NCBI RefSeq assembly: GCF_000173775.1
Contig: NZ_ACCD01000001.1
Span: 186,001 to 250,000, forward strand
Source: Yersinia rohdei ATCC 43380
GTDB taxonomy: Bacteria; Pseudomonadota; Gammaproteobacteria; Enterobacterales; Enterobacteriaceae
DNA: 64,000 bases
Direction: 5' to 3'
Shown here: in pieces, positions 1-10,529 of the stretch
Position numbering within the stretch: the stretch's first letter is position 1
How the letters are laid out: each line of letters opens with the position of its first letter
Made by a program: the position numbers and the translations under genes
Notes under the pieces: model-generated
The model's database searches: none
What the model was told of the DNA's origin: nothing
Seen by the model: the letters and a program-made list of their open reading frames with translations, nothing else

Positions 1-2
1 GT

Positions 3-812
3 GTGGTCTGCGCCATCTTATCTTGCTATCTGGTGCTAAAAGGCTGGTCACTGATGGGGGATGCTATCTCTCATGCGGTATTACCCGGCATTGTATTGGC
101 TTTTTGGCTCGGTATTCCATTGGTTATCGGTGCTTTTATCTCAGGGATTTTCTGCGCAGTTGCCACTGGCTATTTAAAAGAAAACAGTCGGGTCAAAGAA
201 GATACGGTGATGGGCATTGTGTTCTCCGGTATGTTCGCCTTTGGACTGGTGCTGTTTTCTCGTATGGATACAGACCAACATCTTAGCCATATTTTATTCG
301 GTAATATGCTGGGTATTTCACTGGCCGAGCTGAAACAAACTTTATGGATCGCCGGATTCACACTGCTGGTGGTGCTACTAAAACGCAAAGACTTTATGCT
401 CTACTGCTTTGACCCAAACCATGCCCGCGTGATTGGCTTACCGGTTAAGTTATTGCACTACGGTTTACTGTGCCTGTTGGCCCTGACTATCGTGGCCTCA
501 TTGCAGGCGGTAGGGGTTATTTTAGTTATTGCCATGCTGATAGCACCCGGAATTATCGCCTTTTTGGTGTGCCGCAGCTTTGACCAAATGTTGCTTGTGG
601 CCACACTGGTTTCCGTCACTGCCTGTGTGTTAGGCACCTTGATAAGTTTCCATATTGATGGAGCCACTGGCCCCTGTATTGTTATCATTCAGGCATTATT
701 CTTTGTCGTTGCTCTGATTTATAACCATATAAAACCCGTAAAAAGTCACCCAATAGCGGCTAAAACCCAGGATATTGGCACTGAAAACACGTCAAAGGGC
801 AACCTGCTATAA
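3..812 (+). CDS. yfeD: YfeD-type chelated iron/manganese ABC transporter permease (5' end cut by window)
   Basis: Inner-membrane permease of an ABC-3 family metal importer (Yfe/Sit type), which carries Fe and Mn with YfeA, YfeB and YfeC. The visible 269 residues are almost wholly hydrophobic, with the family's KGWSLMGDAISHAVLPG motif near the start and repeated membrane segments up to residue ~240, followed by a short polar tail. The frame is already open at the window edge and homologues have roughly 20-30 more N-terminal residues, so the GTG at position 3 is probably internal. The rest of the operon would lie upstream. The match to Yersinia YfeD is from memory of the family and is strong. 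Confidence 0.9.
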   Translation: MVCAILSCYLVLKGWSLMGDAISHAVLPGIVLAFWLGIPLVIGAFISGIFCAVATGYLKENSRVKEDTVMGIVFSGMFAFGLVLFSRMDTDQHLSHILFGNMLGISLAELKQTLWIAGFTLLVVLLKRKDFMLYCFDPNHARVIGLPVKLLHYGLLCLLALTIVASLQAVGVILVIAMLIAPGIIAFLVCRSFDQMLLVATLVSVTACVLGTLISFHIDGATGPCIVIIQALFFVVALIYNHIKPVKSHPIAAKTQDIGTENTSKGNLL

Positions 813-1264
813 TCAATTAGAGTTGCTGTATCTGATAAATTTAAAAATATAAAACTGCTGATGACGTTGATTGAAGAGGTAATGTGCCGCAGGGGCCTCT
901 ATTTCTTAAAATAATAAGTGCTGTAAGCAGCCAGAGCGCCCATAGATGCAGTTGCCCAGACTGACTCGGAGCTGAAAACGCCGGTTTGTCATCAACCTCA
1001 GATGGGGATATTTATAAGCCGTAATGTATATTTGCTTTACGGCTTATTTATCACCTCATGTTTTCCTTGGGCTATTTCACACACTGCTAATTGGCGTTAT
1101 AGAAAATATGTGCAAAATTGGGGTCAGAATTTGGCTTTTATTTGATCCGGCACGGGTATGCTCATGTATCAGCGCTTGTCCTTCACAGGATAAAGACGCT
1201 AACCTAATGATTGAGATCCAAAGAAACTCGAATTTACAGGTAGGTAGCTAATAGGGGGTGAGTC
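813..1264. other. Intergenic region with a hairpin, no convincing gene
   Basis: 452 bp between yfeD and yniA. It contains an 11-bp perfect inverted repeat (ATAAGCCGTAA at 1014-1024, pairing with 1037-1047) without a following T-run. The 75-codon plus-strand frame starting at 1024 begins inside this hairpin and resembles nothing known, so I do not call it. The yniA promoter is expected here but no clear -35/-10 pair stands out. Confidence 0.5.
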
Positions 1265-2134
1265 ATGTGGCAAGCTGTGAATCGTCTGTTAGGTGAGTAT
1301 CTCGGCCCGGCTGAAATTCGGGAAAGAACTGAATTACCCGGCGGTGACATTCACGAAGCCTGGCGTCTCAGTTATGGTGAAACTGAGGTTTTCGTCAAAT
1401 GTGATACCCGTGAGATGCTGCCCATATTTACCGCCGAGGCAGATCAACTCTCTTTATTGGCCCGCAGTAACACAGTTCAGGTGCCCGAAGTTTATGGGGT
1501 CGGCAGTGATCGTGATTACAGTTTTCTGCTACTTGAATATATCCCCCTAAAACCACTCGATGCCCATAATGCCTATTGTTTGGGGCAACAATTAGCTCAT
1601 TTACATCAATGGAGTGAGCAACTGCAATTCGGGCTGGATTTTGATAATGATTTAGCCACCACTGTGCAGCCTAATAGTTGGCAGCGCCGCTGGGCGCAAT
1701 TCTTTGCGGAACAGCGCATTGGCTGGCAATTACAATTGGCCGCTGAAAAAGGCATGTCATTTGGTGATATTGATCAGATAACTCATTTCGTCCACGACCG
1801 CTTACAAAACCACCAGCCGCAGCCGTCTTTATTACATGGCGATTTATGGCCCGCTAACTGTGCTGCCAGTGCCAATGGGCCAGTTATTTTTGATCCCGCC
1901 TGCTATTGGGGTGACCGGGAATGCGACCTTTCCATGCTCCCCCTCTACCCCACCTTACCGGCTCAGATCTATGACGGTTACCAAAGTGTCTGGCCTCTCC
2001 CCGCCGGATTTATTGAGCGCCAACCTATTTACCAACTTTATTACTTATTGAATCTAAGCAATTTATTTGGTGGGCAACATTGGATAAATGCACAAAAAGC
2101 CGTTGATAAACTGTTACACCCAGAGCGATTTTAA
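1265..2134 (+). CDS. yniA: Fructosamine kinase family protein YniA
   Basis: Cytosolic small-molecule kinase of the fructosamine/ketosamine-3-kinase family (aminoglycoside phosphotransferase fold); the family phosphorylates sugar adducts on amines. At 289 residues it has the expected length. The kinase loop LLHGDLWPANC lies near residues 189-199 and the metal-binding FDPACYWGDRECD near 208-220. The N-terminal lobe carries ELPGGDIHEAW and the ATP-site Lys in VFVKCD. The ATG follows a G-rich ribosome site (GGGGGTGAG). In E. coli yniA is next to yniB; here the scp operon sits between them. Confidence 0.9.
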   Translation: MWQAVNRLLGEYLGPAEIRERTELPGGDIHEAWRLSYGETEVFVKCDTREMLPIFTAEADQLSLLARSNTVQVPEVYGVGSDRDYSFLLLEYIPLKPLDAHNAYCLGQQLAHLHQWSEQLQFGLDFDNDLATTVQPNSWQRRWAQFFAEQRIGWQLQLAAEKGMSFGDIDQITHFVHDRLQNHQPQPSLLHGDLWPANCAASANGPVIFDPACYWGDRECDLSMLPLYPTLPAQIYDGYQSVWPLPAGFIERQPIYQLYYLLNLSNLFGGQHWINAQKAVDKLLHPERF

Positions 2135-2192
2135 TCGGCTCAATCGCGATAACCGTCAATCGATATAGCCGTCAATCGATATAGCATTAACC

Positions 2193-2234
2193 GCCCCCTA
2201 AGAATTGGTGAGCCCACTTTTAGGGGGCTTTTTT
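2193..2234 (+). terminator. Rho-independent terminator of yniA
   Basis: GCCCCCTA (2193-2200) pairs with TAGGGGGC (2221-2228), followed by six T. Just before it (2153-2184) a 16-bp unit, CCGTCAATCGATATAG, is present twice in perfect tandem. Confidence 0.9.
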
Positions 2235-2472
2235 ATGTCTGTTTTTTATGATTATTTCGGTCAATACCCCTCATTTTCTCTAAAAAAAGCATGAGCAAAA
2301 TCCCATTTTAACTGCATTTCCACTGTCCAATAATGACAGCTAACCCTGTTCTTTTTTGCTCGCGACAACCCCCACTAAAAAGCGCTTACTTAAATAAAAT
2401 CAAAAGCCTTTATTGAGGAATATTCACTCTCCTTGATAGGAATTCTATTGCTAATTATTGGGAATAAAACAC

Positions 2473-4617
2473 ATGGTGGATATTCGCGAGTGGGAAAAAC
2501 TGGCTAATAAAGAGCTCAGTAGACGCGGTAAAAATATTGAAGATTTAGTCACTAAAACACCGGAAGGCATTACGATAAAACCACTGTATACCGCCAGTGA
2601 CCTTGATGGACTTGAGGTAACCGGCACCCTTCCCGGTATTGCCCCTTATGTCAGAGGGCCTCGCGCCACGATGTATGCCGCCCAGCCCTGGACTATTCGT
2701 CAATATGCTGGTTTTTCAACTGCAAAAGAATCAAATGCGTTTTATCGCAAAAATCTGGCTGCCGGGCAAAAAGGCCTGTCGGTGGCATTTGATCTTGCGA
2801 CACATCGTGGCTATGACTCAGATAACCCACGGGTTTCTGGTGATGTAGGTAAAGCGGGCGTGGCAATTGATAGCGTCGAGGATATGAAAGTCTTGTTCGA
2901 CCAAATCCCGCTGGACAAAATGTCGGTTTCTATGACGATGAATGGTGCAGTATTGCCGATTATGGCGTTTTATATTGTGGCGGCGCAAGAACAAGGTGTC
3001 GCGCCCGCCCTGCTGACCGGCACTATTCAAAACGACATCCTAAAAGAATATCTCTGCCGTAATACCTATATCTATCCGCCCAAACCCTCCATGCGCATTA
3101 TTTCAGACATCATCGCCTGGAGCTCTCAGCATATGCCGCGTTTTAACACCATTAGCATCAGCGGCTATCACATGGGTGAAGCCGGCGCTAACTGTGTGCA
3201 ACAAGTCGCCTTTACCCTCGCGGATGGTATTGAGTACATCAAAGCCGCGCTCAATGCCGGTTTAAATATTGATGATTTTGCCCCGCGCCTGTCCTTCTTC
3301 TTTGGTATTGGCATGGATTTATTTATGAATATCGCCATGTTGCGCGCCGCCCGCTATCTCTGGAGTGAGGCGGTGAGCGAATTTGGGGCCACTGACCCTA
3401 AATCATTGGCGCTGCGCACCCACTGCCAAACCTCGGGTTGGAGTCTGACGGAGCAAGACCCTTACAACAATATTATTCGCACCACCATCGAAGCACTCGG
3501 TGCCACCCTAGGCGGAACACAGTCTTTACATACCAATGCCTTTGATGAAGCGCTCGGTCTGCCGACTGATTTTTCGGCGCGCATTGCGCGTAACACCCAG
3601 ATTATCATTCAGGAAGAGTCTGAAATATGTCGCACTATTGACCCACTGGCGGGTTCTTATTTTGTCGAGTCTCTCACAGATCAAATGGTCAAACAGGCCA
3701 GAGCCATCATCAAACAAATTGATGAGGTGGGCGGAATGGCCAAAGCGATTGAAGTCGGGCTACCTAAACGCATGATTGAAGAAGCCTCTGCCGGTGAGCA
3801 ATCCCTTATTGACCAAGGGAAGCGCGTCATTGTTGGGGTCAACAAATACCAACTAGCACAAGAAGCCGACACCCCAGTACTGGAAATTGACAACATTAAA
3901 GTGCGCAATGAACAAATTGCTCAATTGACGCAAATGCGGGCGACGCGGGATAACAAAGCGGTGCAGCAAGCATTGGTTAATCTGCGCCATGCCGCCGGGC
4001 ATCAGGGCAACTTACTGGAAGCGGCCATTCAAGCAGCCCGCCTTCGGGCAACATTGGGCGAAATTTCCGATGCCATAGAAATAGAATTTGATCGCTATCT
4101 GGTACCCAGTGAATGTGTCACTGGCGTCATTGCCCACAGTTACCACCAAAGTGAAAACCACGCCCGAGAGTTTGACCAACTACTGGCTCAAACTCAGCAT
4201 TTCCTGACAGAAAATGGCCGTCGCCCTCGAATTCTGATTGCAAAAATGGGTCAGGATGGTCATGACCGAGGTGCCAAGGTGATTGCCAGCGCCTATTCCG
4301 ACCTCGGTTTTGATGTTGATCTCAGCCCCATGTTCTCTACGCCGGATGAAATTGCCCGTCTGGCGGTGGAAAACGATGTCCATGTTATCGGCGCGTCATC
4401 ACTTGCGGCCGGCCACAAAACCCTGATTCCTGAATTGATTAACGCCTTGAGCCGATACCAACGCCAGGATATCTGCGTGGTCGCAGGCGGGGTTATTCCC
4501 CCCCAAGATTACGCCTTTTTACGCGAGCACGGGGTTGCCGCCATTTACGGGCCGGGTACCCCAATGCTAACCAGCGTGCGTGACGTGTTACAACTCATCA
4601 GTCACCACCATGATTAA
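2473..4617 (+). CDS. scpA: Methylmalonyl-CoA mutase (ScpA/Sbm)
   Basis: Adenosylcobalamin-dependent enzyme interconverting succinyl-CoA and methylmalonyl-CoA, first step of the succinate-to-propionate (Sbm) pathway. I choose ATG 2473 over the upstream in-frame TTG at 2458: it gives 714 residues, the length of the E. coli enzyme, and begins [18 protein letters not shown] like the family. The large N-terminal barrel holds RGPRATMY and the substrate-binding region [13 protein letters not shown]. The C-terminal B12 domain has the base-off motif DGHDRGAK near residue 595 with GASSLAAGH and GGVIPPQD after it. The stop overlaps the argK start by 8 nt, so translation is probably coupled. Confidence 0.97.
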   Translation: MVDIREWEKLANKELSRRGKNIEDLVTKTPEGITIKPLYTASDLDGLEVTGTLPGIAPYVRGPRATMYAAQPWTIRQYAGFSTAKESNAFYRKNLAAGQKGLSVAFDLATHRGYDSDNPRVSGDVGKAGVAIDSVEDMKVLFDQIPLDKMSVSMTMNGAVLPIMAFYIVAAQEQGVAPALLTGTIQNDILKEYLCRNTYIYPPKPSMRIISDIIAWSSQHMPRFNTISISGYHMGEAGANCVQQVAFTLADGIEYIKAALNAGLNIDDFAPRLSFFFGIGMDLFMNIAMLRAARYLWSEAVSEFGATDPKSLALRTHCQTSGWSLTEQDPYNNIIRTTIEALGATLGGTQSLHTNAFDEALGLPTDFSARIARNTQIIIQEESEICRTIDPLAGSYFVESLTDQMVKQARAIIKQIDEVGGMAKAIEVGLPKRMIEEASAGEQSLIDQGKRVIVGVNKYQLAQEADTPVLEIDNIKVRNEQIAQLTQMRATRDNKAVQQALVNLRHAAGHQGNLLEAAIQAARLRATLGEISDAIEIEFDRYLVPSECVTGVIAHSYHQSENHAREFDQLLAQTQHFLTENGRRPRILIAKMGQDGHDRGAKVIASAYSDLGFDVDLSPMFSTPDEIARLAVENDVHVIGASSLAAGHKTLIPELINALSRYQRQDICVVAGGVIPPQDYAFLREHGVAAIYGPGTPMLTSVRDVLQLISHHHD

Positions 4618-5605
4618 TAACAGCAATCTTGACGATTATATTCGTCGGTTGCGCCAAGGCGAACGCGCGGCCTTGGCGCAAGCCATGACCTTGGTCGAAA
4701 GCAGCCTCCCCCAGCATCAGCCATTAAGTGCCCGCCTGCTGGATGGCATTATCCCCTACACCGGGCAGGCCAAACGCCTGGGGATCACCGGCACACCGGG
4801 GGCGGGGAAAAGCACTTTTCTTGCCGTGCTGGGAGAAGAACTGTTATCGCAAGGACATAAAGTGGCGGTCATTGCCATCGACCCAAGCAGCCCCGTCAGC
4901 GGCGGTAGCATCTTGGGCGATAAAACGCGCATGCTGAATTTGTCTCGCGCCGATCATGCCTTTGTCCGCCCCGTCCCCTCACGCGGCCATCTTGGAGGGG
5001 CAAGCCAACGCACCAGAGAGCTCATTTTACTGTGTGAAGCCGCAGGCTATGACATTGTTATCATTGAAACCGTCGGTGTTGGGCAATCTGAAACCGCCGT
5101 CGCCGCGATGGTGGATTGCTTTATCTCATTGCAAATTGCCGGTGCGGGCGATGACTTACAAGGCATCAAGAAAGGCATTATGGAAATGGCAGATTTTATC
5201 ATCATCAATAAAGATGATGGCGAAAATCACCGCAATGTCGAGATTGCTCGCCATATGTATCACAGTGCGCTGCATATTATCCGCCGAAAATACCCCCAAT
5301 GGCAGCCGCGCGTGCTCACCTGTAGCGCCCTTGAAAAGCACGGTATTGGCGAGGTATGGCAAGCCGTACAACACTTTTTGCACCTCATGAGCCAAAGTGG
5401 GCAATTAGCCACTTTGCGCCAGCAACAAAATTTAGCCTGGGTTCGCCAGCAAATCGAAACCAATGCCCTCACCGCGTTATTTGCTCGGGCAGATGTTCGC
5501 CAGCATTGCCAGCAGATTGAAGCGCAATTACATCAAAATCACATTTCACCACGGGCGGGGATCTGCGCCGTAACCCAATTTATTACACAAAAAGTCTTCA
5601 AATAA
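4610..5605 (+). CDS. argK: Methylmalonyl-CoA mutase-associated GTPase (ArgK/MeaB/YgfD)
   Basis: G3E-family P-loop GTPase that chaperones cobalamin loading and protects methylmalonyl-CoA mutase from inactivation. ATG 4610 gives 331 residues, the E. coli YgfD length, and begins [20 protein letters not shown]; a longer frame back to 4580 lies inside scpA and is not used. Walker A GTPGAGKS is at residues 61-68. The switch and base-recognition parts ETVGVGQSE and NKDDG are intact. Second gene of the scp operon, overlapping scpA by 8 nt. Confidence 0.96.
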   Translation: MINNSNLDDYIRRLRQGERAALAQAMTLVESSLPQHQPLSARLLDGIIPYTGQAKRLGITGTPGAGKSTFLAVLGEELLSQGHKVAVIAIDPSSPVSGGSILGDKTRMLNLSRADHAFVRPVPSRGHLGGASQRTRELILLCEAAGYDIVIIETVGVGQSETAVAAMVDCFISLQIAGAGDDLQGIKKGIMEMADFIIINKDDGENHRNVEIARHMYHSALHIIRRKYPQWQPRVLTCSALEKHGIGEVWQAVQHFLHLMSQSGQLATLRQQQNLAWVRQQIETNALTALFARADVRQHCQQIEAQLHQNHISPRAGICAVTQFITQKVFK

Positions 5606-5617
5606 AGGGAATAAACC

Positions 5618-6403
5618 ATGTCTTATCAGTATGTCAAAGTATTGATTGCCAATCGGGTTGGCATTATTGAGTTCAACCACGCGCGCAAACTTAATGCATT
5701 AAGCAAAGTATTTATGGATGACTTAATGCAGGCCTTGCATGACCTCAATAACACCGATATTCGTTGCATTATTTTGCGCGCGGCGGAAGGTTCAAAAGTA
5801 TTCTCAGCCGGCCATGATATTCACGAGTTACCTACCGGCCGACGGGACCCGCTGTCCTACGATGACCCACTGCGCCAAATCACGCGCGTCATCCAAAAAT
5901 ATCCTAAGCCAATCATTTCAATGGTGGAAGGTAGCGTTTGGGGTGGAGCATTCGAGATGATTATGAGTTCCGATATCATTATTGCCTGTAGCAATTCAAC
6001 CTTCTCAATGACACCGGTAAATCTGGGCGTTCCTTATAACTTAGTGGGGATCCACAACCTTATTCGTGATGCCGGATTCCATATTGTGAAAGAATTGATT
6101 TTCACCGCCGCCCCCATCACCGCCCAGCGCGCCCTGTCCGTTGGCATTCTCAATCATGTAGTTGAACCCGCAGAACTGGAAGACTTCACCCTCAAACTGG
6201 CACATGTTATTGCCCAAAAAGCCCCTTTAGCTATTGCCGTCATTAAAGAGGAACTTCGCGTATTGGGTGAGGCCCACACCATGAATTCGGATGAATTTGA
6301 GCGCATCCAAGGTATGCGGCGGGCAGTCTACGACAGTGCCGACTACCAAGAAGGCATGAGTGCATTTATGGAAAAACGCAAACCAAACTTTCTGGGACAT
6401 TAA
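5618..6403 (+). CDS. scpB: Methylmalonyl-CoA decarboxylase ScpB
   Basis: Crotonase-superfamily enzyme that decarboxylates methylmalonyl-CoA to propionyl-CoA in the cytosol. It has 261 residues, identical in length to E. coli ScpB. The crotonase oxyanion segment KVFSAGHDIHELP lies near residue 60 and VEGSVWGGAFEM near 102-113; the tail ends KRKPNFLGH, close to the E. coli tail. AAGGGA eight bases before the ATG is a good ribosome site. It starts 12 nt after argK, in the same operon. Confidence 0.96.
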   Translation: MSYQYVKVLIANRVGIIEFNHARKLNALSKVFMDDLMQALHDLNNTDIRCIILRAAEGSKVFSAGHDIHELPTGRRDPLSYDDPLRQITRVIQKYPKPIISMVEGSVWGGAFEMIMSSDIIIACSNSTFSMTPVNLGVPYNLVGIHNLIRDAGFHIVKELIFTAAPITAQRALSVGILNHVVEPAELEDFTLKLAHVIAQKAPLAIAVIKEELRVLGEAHTMNSDEFERIQGMRRAVYDSADYQEGMSAFMEKRKPNFLGH

Positions 6404-6428
6404 CCCTGCTCAGATAAAGGATTTCTCT

Positions 6429-7910
6429 ATGAAAAAGTCATTTTGTATCATGAACGCGGATACTGCCGCTGAGTGTATTGAGCATGGGAATATGGTGGTA
6501 TTCAGTGGTTTCACCCCTGCGGGGGCACCGAAAGTGCTTCCGAGTGCCATTGCAAGGCGCGCCACCGCACATCACCAACAGCAAAAAGCATTTCAAATCC
6601 GCTTACTGACCGGCGCATCCATTAGTGCCCAGGCGGATGATGAATTAGCCCAAGCTGATGCACTGGCCTGGCGGGCTCCGTATCAAACCGCCTCGTTATT
6701 GCGCGAAAAAATCAACCAAGGGGTCGTCAGCTTTGTTGACCTGCATCTCAGTGAAGTGGCACAAATGGTCAACTATGGTTTCTTTGGCGATATTGACGTG
6801 GCCGTGATTGAAGCCTCTGCAATAACCGCCGATGGGAAAGTCTACCTCACCAGCGGCATTGGCAATTCGCCCATTTTCTTGCAAAAAGCGAAAAAAATCA
6901 TCATTGAATTAAATCATTATCACAGCCCACGGGTTGCCGAACTGGCCGATATCGTAATGCTGGGCGCACCGCCACGACGCAATATCCTGCCGATATTCCA
7001 TACCTTGGATAAAGTTGGCCAGCCTTATGTACAGGTCGATCCCAGCAAAATTATTGGCATAGTAGAAACCGAATTACCGGATGCCAGTAACAGCCTTGAT
7101 CGCGAAAACCCATTATGCGAACAAATTGCTGACAACGTGGTTAACTTCTTGCTAAATGAGCTCAAATTAGGCCGCATTCCACCCGAATTTCTCCCATTAC
7201 AAAGTGGCGTGGGCAACATCAATAATGCCGTGATGAAGCGCCTGGGTGAAAACCCCCATATCCCAGCCTTTATGATGTATTCCGAGGTGTTGCAGGAATC
7301 CGTCGTGCCGCTGATAGAAACGGGAAAAGTTCTGGGTGTTAGCGCCTCCAGCTTGACGATTTCGCCCGCATCATTAAAAAAAATCTATGACAATATGGAT
7401 TTCTTCGCGAGCAGAATTGTACTGCGCCCACAGGAGATTTCTAACCACCCGGAAATCATTCGCCGCTTAGGTGTCATTGCGCTCAATGTTGGGTTGGAAT
7501 TTGATATTTACGGCCATGCTAATTCCACCCATGTTGCGGGCACAGAACTGCTCAACGGCATTGGCGGCAGCGCAGATTTTGAGCGCAATGCCTATTTATC
7601 TATCTTTATGGCCCCTTCTATCGTCAAGGGGGGCAAAGTCTCCACCATTGTGCCGATGTGCACTCATGTTGATCACAGCGAACACAGCGTAAAAGTGATT
7701 GTCACTGAACAAGGTGTGGCCGATTTACGTGGCTTATCGCCGATGCAACGCGCCAACGCAATTATTAATAACTGCGCGCATCCAATGTATCGTGATTATC
7801 TGCATCAATATCTGGCGCAGGCCAAAGGGGGACATTTGCACCATAATCTGGCACAAGCTTTTCAGTTACATCAAAACCTGTTCGAGTCTGGCTCGATGTT
7901 GGTGCCCTAA
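6429..7910 (+). CDS. scpC: Propionyl-CoA:succinate CoA transferase ScpC
   Basis: Moves CoA from propionyl-CoA to succinate, closing the Sbm cycle and releasing propionate. Family I CoA-transferase of 493 residues from ATG 6429, which has AAAGGA upstream; the longer frame from 6360 runs back into scpB and is rejected. FSGFTPAGAPK is near the N-terminus, MMYSEVLQE near residue 284 (probably containing the active-site Glu), and HANSTHVAG and GIGGSADFERNAYLS near 365-390. Last gene of the operon; its last 4 nt overlap the end of the convergent LysR gene. Confidence 0.96.
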   Translation: MKKSFCIMNADTAAECIEHGNMVVFSGFTPAGAPKVLPSAIARRATAHHQQQKAFQIRLLTGASISAQADDELAQADALAWRAPYQTASLLREKINQGVVSFVDLHLSEVAQMVNYGFFGDIDVAVIEASAITADGKVYLTSGIGNSPIFLQKAKKIIIELNHYHSPRVAELADIVMLGAPPRRNILPIFHTLDKVGQPYVQVDPSKIIGIVETELPDASNSLDRENPLCEQIADNVVNFLLNELKLGRIPPEFLPLQSGVGNINNAVMKRLGENPHIPAFMMYSEVLQESVVPLIETGKVLGVSASSLTISPASLKKIYDNMDFFASRIVLRPQEISNHPEIIRRLGVIALNVGLEFDIYGHANSTHVAGTELLNGIGGSADFERNAYLSIFMAPSIVKGGKVSTIVPMCTHVDHSEHSVKVIVTEQGVADLRGLSPMQRANAIINNCAHPMYRDYLHQYLAQAKGGHLHHNLAQAFQLHQNLFESGSMLVP

Positions 7911-8797
7911 TCGCCATTACGGTCACTATGGATATAGCCCATGACGCGTTCAATATGGTGATTATTTTTGAGTGAATAAAGATACTCGCGCATATACATG
8001 GGCTGATTTGGCGCATCAAAATATTTCAGCTTCGCCGGATTCACCAACCGATAAGCAAACTGCGGAACCACTGTCAGAAATTGCCCCTGCTCGACGGCGC
8101 TAATTTTCGCCATAAAACTGTAAGGCCGATAAATAATGGTCGGATTAATACCAATCGCGCGAAAATGTGCATCTAATATGGATTCAAAATTAGCCCGATT
8201 TTGAAAACGCATTTGTAACCACGGCAGAGTATTTAATAATTCCAAGGCCTGACAATTTTCAAAACGCCTCGATACTAAAAAACCCAGTCGCAATGCGGGC
8301 AATTCCGTGGTCTGTACGCTATCAATATGTGTTACTCGCGGCGAGGCTTGCTGCAACGAGATAATAAAATCCACACGGTGATCCAGTAAGTCATCAATAA
8401 CCGCATTTTCACTAAACTCAAAAGGTTGTGCGGTCACTCCATCAAACTTATCACTGAGGCTAAATAATTGATCAAAAATTATCGTGGGATAGGTGTTATC
8501 GATACCAATTACAATATTTTTCTGCCGATGGGACAAAGAGATAATGGTGTTATCAATGGCCGATAACCGTTGATAAATAGGGAATAATTCCTGATAAAGC
8601 TCCTGCCCGGCTTTGTTTAAACTGATGTTTTTCTCATTCCGAGTAAAAAGCGAATACCCGACCAATTCCTCCAAAGCTGCAATACTTTTACCAAAAGGTG
8701 AAGCGGTCATGTGTAATTTTTCAGCGGCTTTTGCCATGCTGTTTGTTTGGGCCAGAATAATAAAATTACGCATTTTCTTAGAGATAAAAACGTTCAT
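7907..8797 (-). CDS. LysR-type transcriptional regulator next to the scp operon (YgfI-like)
   Basis: LysR family regulator of 296 residues. The N-terminal winged helix-turn-helix covers about residues 5-63 (MAKAAEKLHMTASPFGKSI is the recognition region), followed by a substrate-binding-like effector domain. It converges on scpC, overlapping by 4 nt. E. coli has a LysR gene, ygfI, at the same place beside scpC, so it is probably the orthologue and may regulate succinate or propionate metabolism; that role is inference. Unlike most LysR genes it is not divergent from its presumed target. Confidence 0.85.
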   Translation of the reverse strand: MNVFISKKMRNFIILAQTNSMAKAAEKLHMTASPFGKSIAALEELVGYSLFTRNEKNISLNKAGQELYQELFPIYQRLSAIDNTIISLSHRQKNIVIGIDNTYPTIIFDQLFSLSDKFDGVTAQPFEFSENAVIDDLLDHRVDFIISLQQASPRVTHIDSVQTTELPALRLGFLVSRRFENCQALELLNTLPWLQMRFQNRANFESILDAHFRAIGINPTIIYRPYSFMAKISAVEQGQFLTVVPQFAYRLVNPAKLKYFDAPNQPMYMREYLYSLKNNHHIERVMGYIHSDRNGD

Positions 8798-8945
8798 TAT
8801 GTTGCTGATATAACAAAGAGAAGAGACTCACAGCATAAGGGAATTAGGCAGGCAAAATTGTGAGTGCAAGACGAGAATGGCATTCCAGTTACCAGAAAAG
8901 TCTTTCAAGAGGTTAATGAAGTTAGATATCAAAGAAATAGGCAAT

Positions 8946-8968
8946 AAAAAGGCCCTAAAATTCGGGCC
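8946..8968 (-). terminator. Probable terminator of yniB
   Basis: Read on the minus strand: GGCCC, 8-nt loop, GGGCC, then TTTTTAT. It lies 50 bp after the yniB stop. The rest of 8798-9021 shows nothing else. Confidence 0.65.
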
Positions 8969-9021
8969 AATTCATTGTTCTGTCGCTATGAACAGATTCG
9001 GAGTTTTATCAAGTAACTGTG

Positions 9022-9576
9022 TTACCCCTGAGCCATCAGCCCCAATAGCTTAATGACAAAATAGGCGACCCCCGCTATCACTAATGGCAGAATATATAAG
9101 GTAAAAAACTGCAAAAAGATGGTGTGATGCGGTAAGACTATCTTTTCTTCCAACTGTTCCCGGCTGCGGCCTTCACTGCCTTTCGCCTGTTCTAAAATCA
9201 GTTGGTCTTCAATACCCTCACGAATATGCCGCACTTGCCGAGACATACGCGCCCCCGAGGCCTGTAATGACAAACCAACAAATATCAGCATATAAATGAT
9301 AAAGAACATAATGTTAGATGCCGAAAAACCCTGTTCGAAATCAGGTACCGGCGAGTTATACCAAAAGATATCCAAAAACGTGGTATTGAAACGGATCATG
9401 TCGGTCATGACGTGGATAAAATCCAATATAACCGCATTCACCCCGGTGCTTTTTTGACTATATTGATAGGCAAAATTGATAATTGAAATCAATGTTGACA
9501 GCAGTGCTGGAATAAAAACGAGCCACCCGGCTATCCGTTTGATAACAGCGACACGCCCAGCCTGTTGATAGGTCAT
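9022..9576 (-). CDS. yniB: Inner membrane protein YniB
   Basis: 184-residue membrane protein matching E. coli YniB (about 178). It starts MTYQQAGRVAVIKRIAGW with hydrophobic segments near residues 15-35, 85-105 and 155-178. A cytosolic-looking charged stretch (residues 108-145: RMSRQVRHIREGIEDQLILE) lies before the last segment. Function unknown. It is divergent from hxpB, with ~250 bp between them for two promoters. An AAGGAGAAG ribosome site precedes the ATG. Confidence 0.92.
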   Translation of the reverse strand: MTYQQAGRVAVIKRIAGWLVFIPALLSTLISIINFAYQYSQKSTGVNAVILDFIHVMTDMIRFNTTFLDIFWYNSPVPDFEQGFSASNIMFFIIYMLIFVGLSLQASGARMSRQVRHIREGIEDQLILEQAKGSEGRSREQLEEKIVLPHHTIFLQFFTLYILPLVIAGVAYFVIKLLGLMAQG

Positions 9577-9825
9577 GACTTCTCCTTGTAAATACCACCA
9601 CTTATGTGGCCTTAGTTTACCCGTTAGGTGCCATTTTTGTGCAAGATTTTTGCTTTTACTCTTTTGATAAACTCAGATTAAAGCCTAGCTCATCTCGCGG
9701 AATATCATTAAGTTAATAAATTAAATTGTCAGCGTAACAAAGAATCATCTTCTCCCCGTTCAATCATTACGAACCAATGATAAAGTAGTAAACCCGTAGC
9801 GAGACACCAACAGGAGTGATGCTAA

Positions 9826-10491
9826 ATGGCGACCCCTAACAAAATTAAGGCCGCAATTTTCGATATGGACGGCTTGCTGATTGATTCAGAGCCTTTATGG
9901 TTACAGGCCGAGCTGGATATTTTTAAATCACTGGGGCTGGATACCACCTCTCGCGATACCTTGCCCGACACTCTGGGTTTGCGCATCGATTTAGTGGTAA
10001 AAATGTGGTATCAGGCGATGCCCTGGCAAGGGCCGAGTCAGGCCGATGTATGCAAACTGATTATTGCCAGAGCAATAGAATTGGTTGAGGAGACGCGCCC
10101 GGTGCTACCGGGGGTCGAATATGCATTGGCACTGTGCCGCCAGCAAGGACTGAAAATTGGCCTGGCTTCTGCCTCGCCGCTACATATGCAAAAACGCGTG
10201 CTGGCGATGCTGAATATTGAAAAATATTTTGACCGCCTGGTGTCAGCAGAATACCTGCCCTACAGCAAACCGCATCCTGAAGTCTATTTAAATGCAGCGG
10301 CGGACTTGGGTGTTGACCCATTGCAATGTGTCACTTTAGAAGATTCAATAAACGGGATGATTGCCACCAAAGCAGCCCGGATGCGCTCTATTGTTATTCC
10401 ATCCGCAGAGTATCGCGCTGATCCGCGCTGGGCGCTGGCCGATATTCAATTAGCATCACTGGAACAACTGCGCCCAGAGGATATTTCGTAA
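9826..10491 (+). CDS. hxpB: Hexitol phosphatase HxpB (YniC), HAD superfamily
   Basis: Cytosolic HAD-like sugar phosphatase; E. coli HxpB dephosphorylates hexitol phosphates and 2-deoxyglucose-6-phosphate. It has 221 residues. Motif I FDMDGLLIDSE carries the nucleophile Asp13 and Asp15; motif II is LASASP (near 121), motif III Lys in YSKPHPEVY (~147), motif IV EDSINGM (~170). ACAGGAGTG precedes the ATG. Five 18-bp tandem repeats lie just after the stop. Confidence 0.94.
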   Translation: MATPNKIKAAIFDMDGLLIDSEPLWLQAELDIFKSLGLDTTSRDTLPDTLGLRIDLVVKMWYQAMPWQGPSQADVCKLIIARAIELVEETRPVLPGVEYALALCRQQGLKIGLASASPLHMQKRVLAMLNIEKYFDRLVSAEYLPYSKPHPEVYLNAAADLGVDPLQCVTLEDSINGMIATKAARMRSIVIPSAEYRADPRWALADIQLASLEQLRPEDIS

Positions 10492-10529
10492 CTTTGGCGG
10501 TGGCTCACTCAGGATTTTCGCTGGCACTA

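Noticed and set aside
1024-1251. 75-aa ORF before yniA
   Set aside because: Begins inside a hairpin, no ribosome site, composition unlike protein.
4956-5390. 144-codon plus-strand frame inside argK
   Set aside because: Shadow of argK in another frame; no ribosome site and no family likeness.
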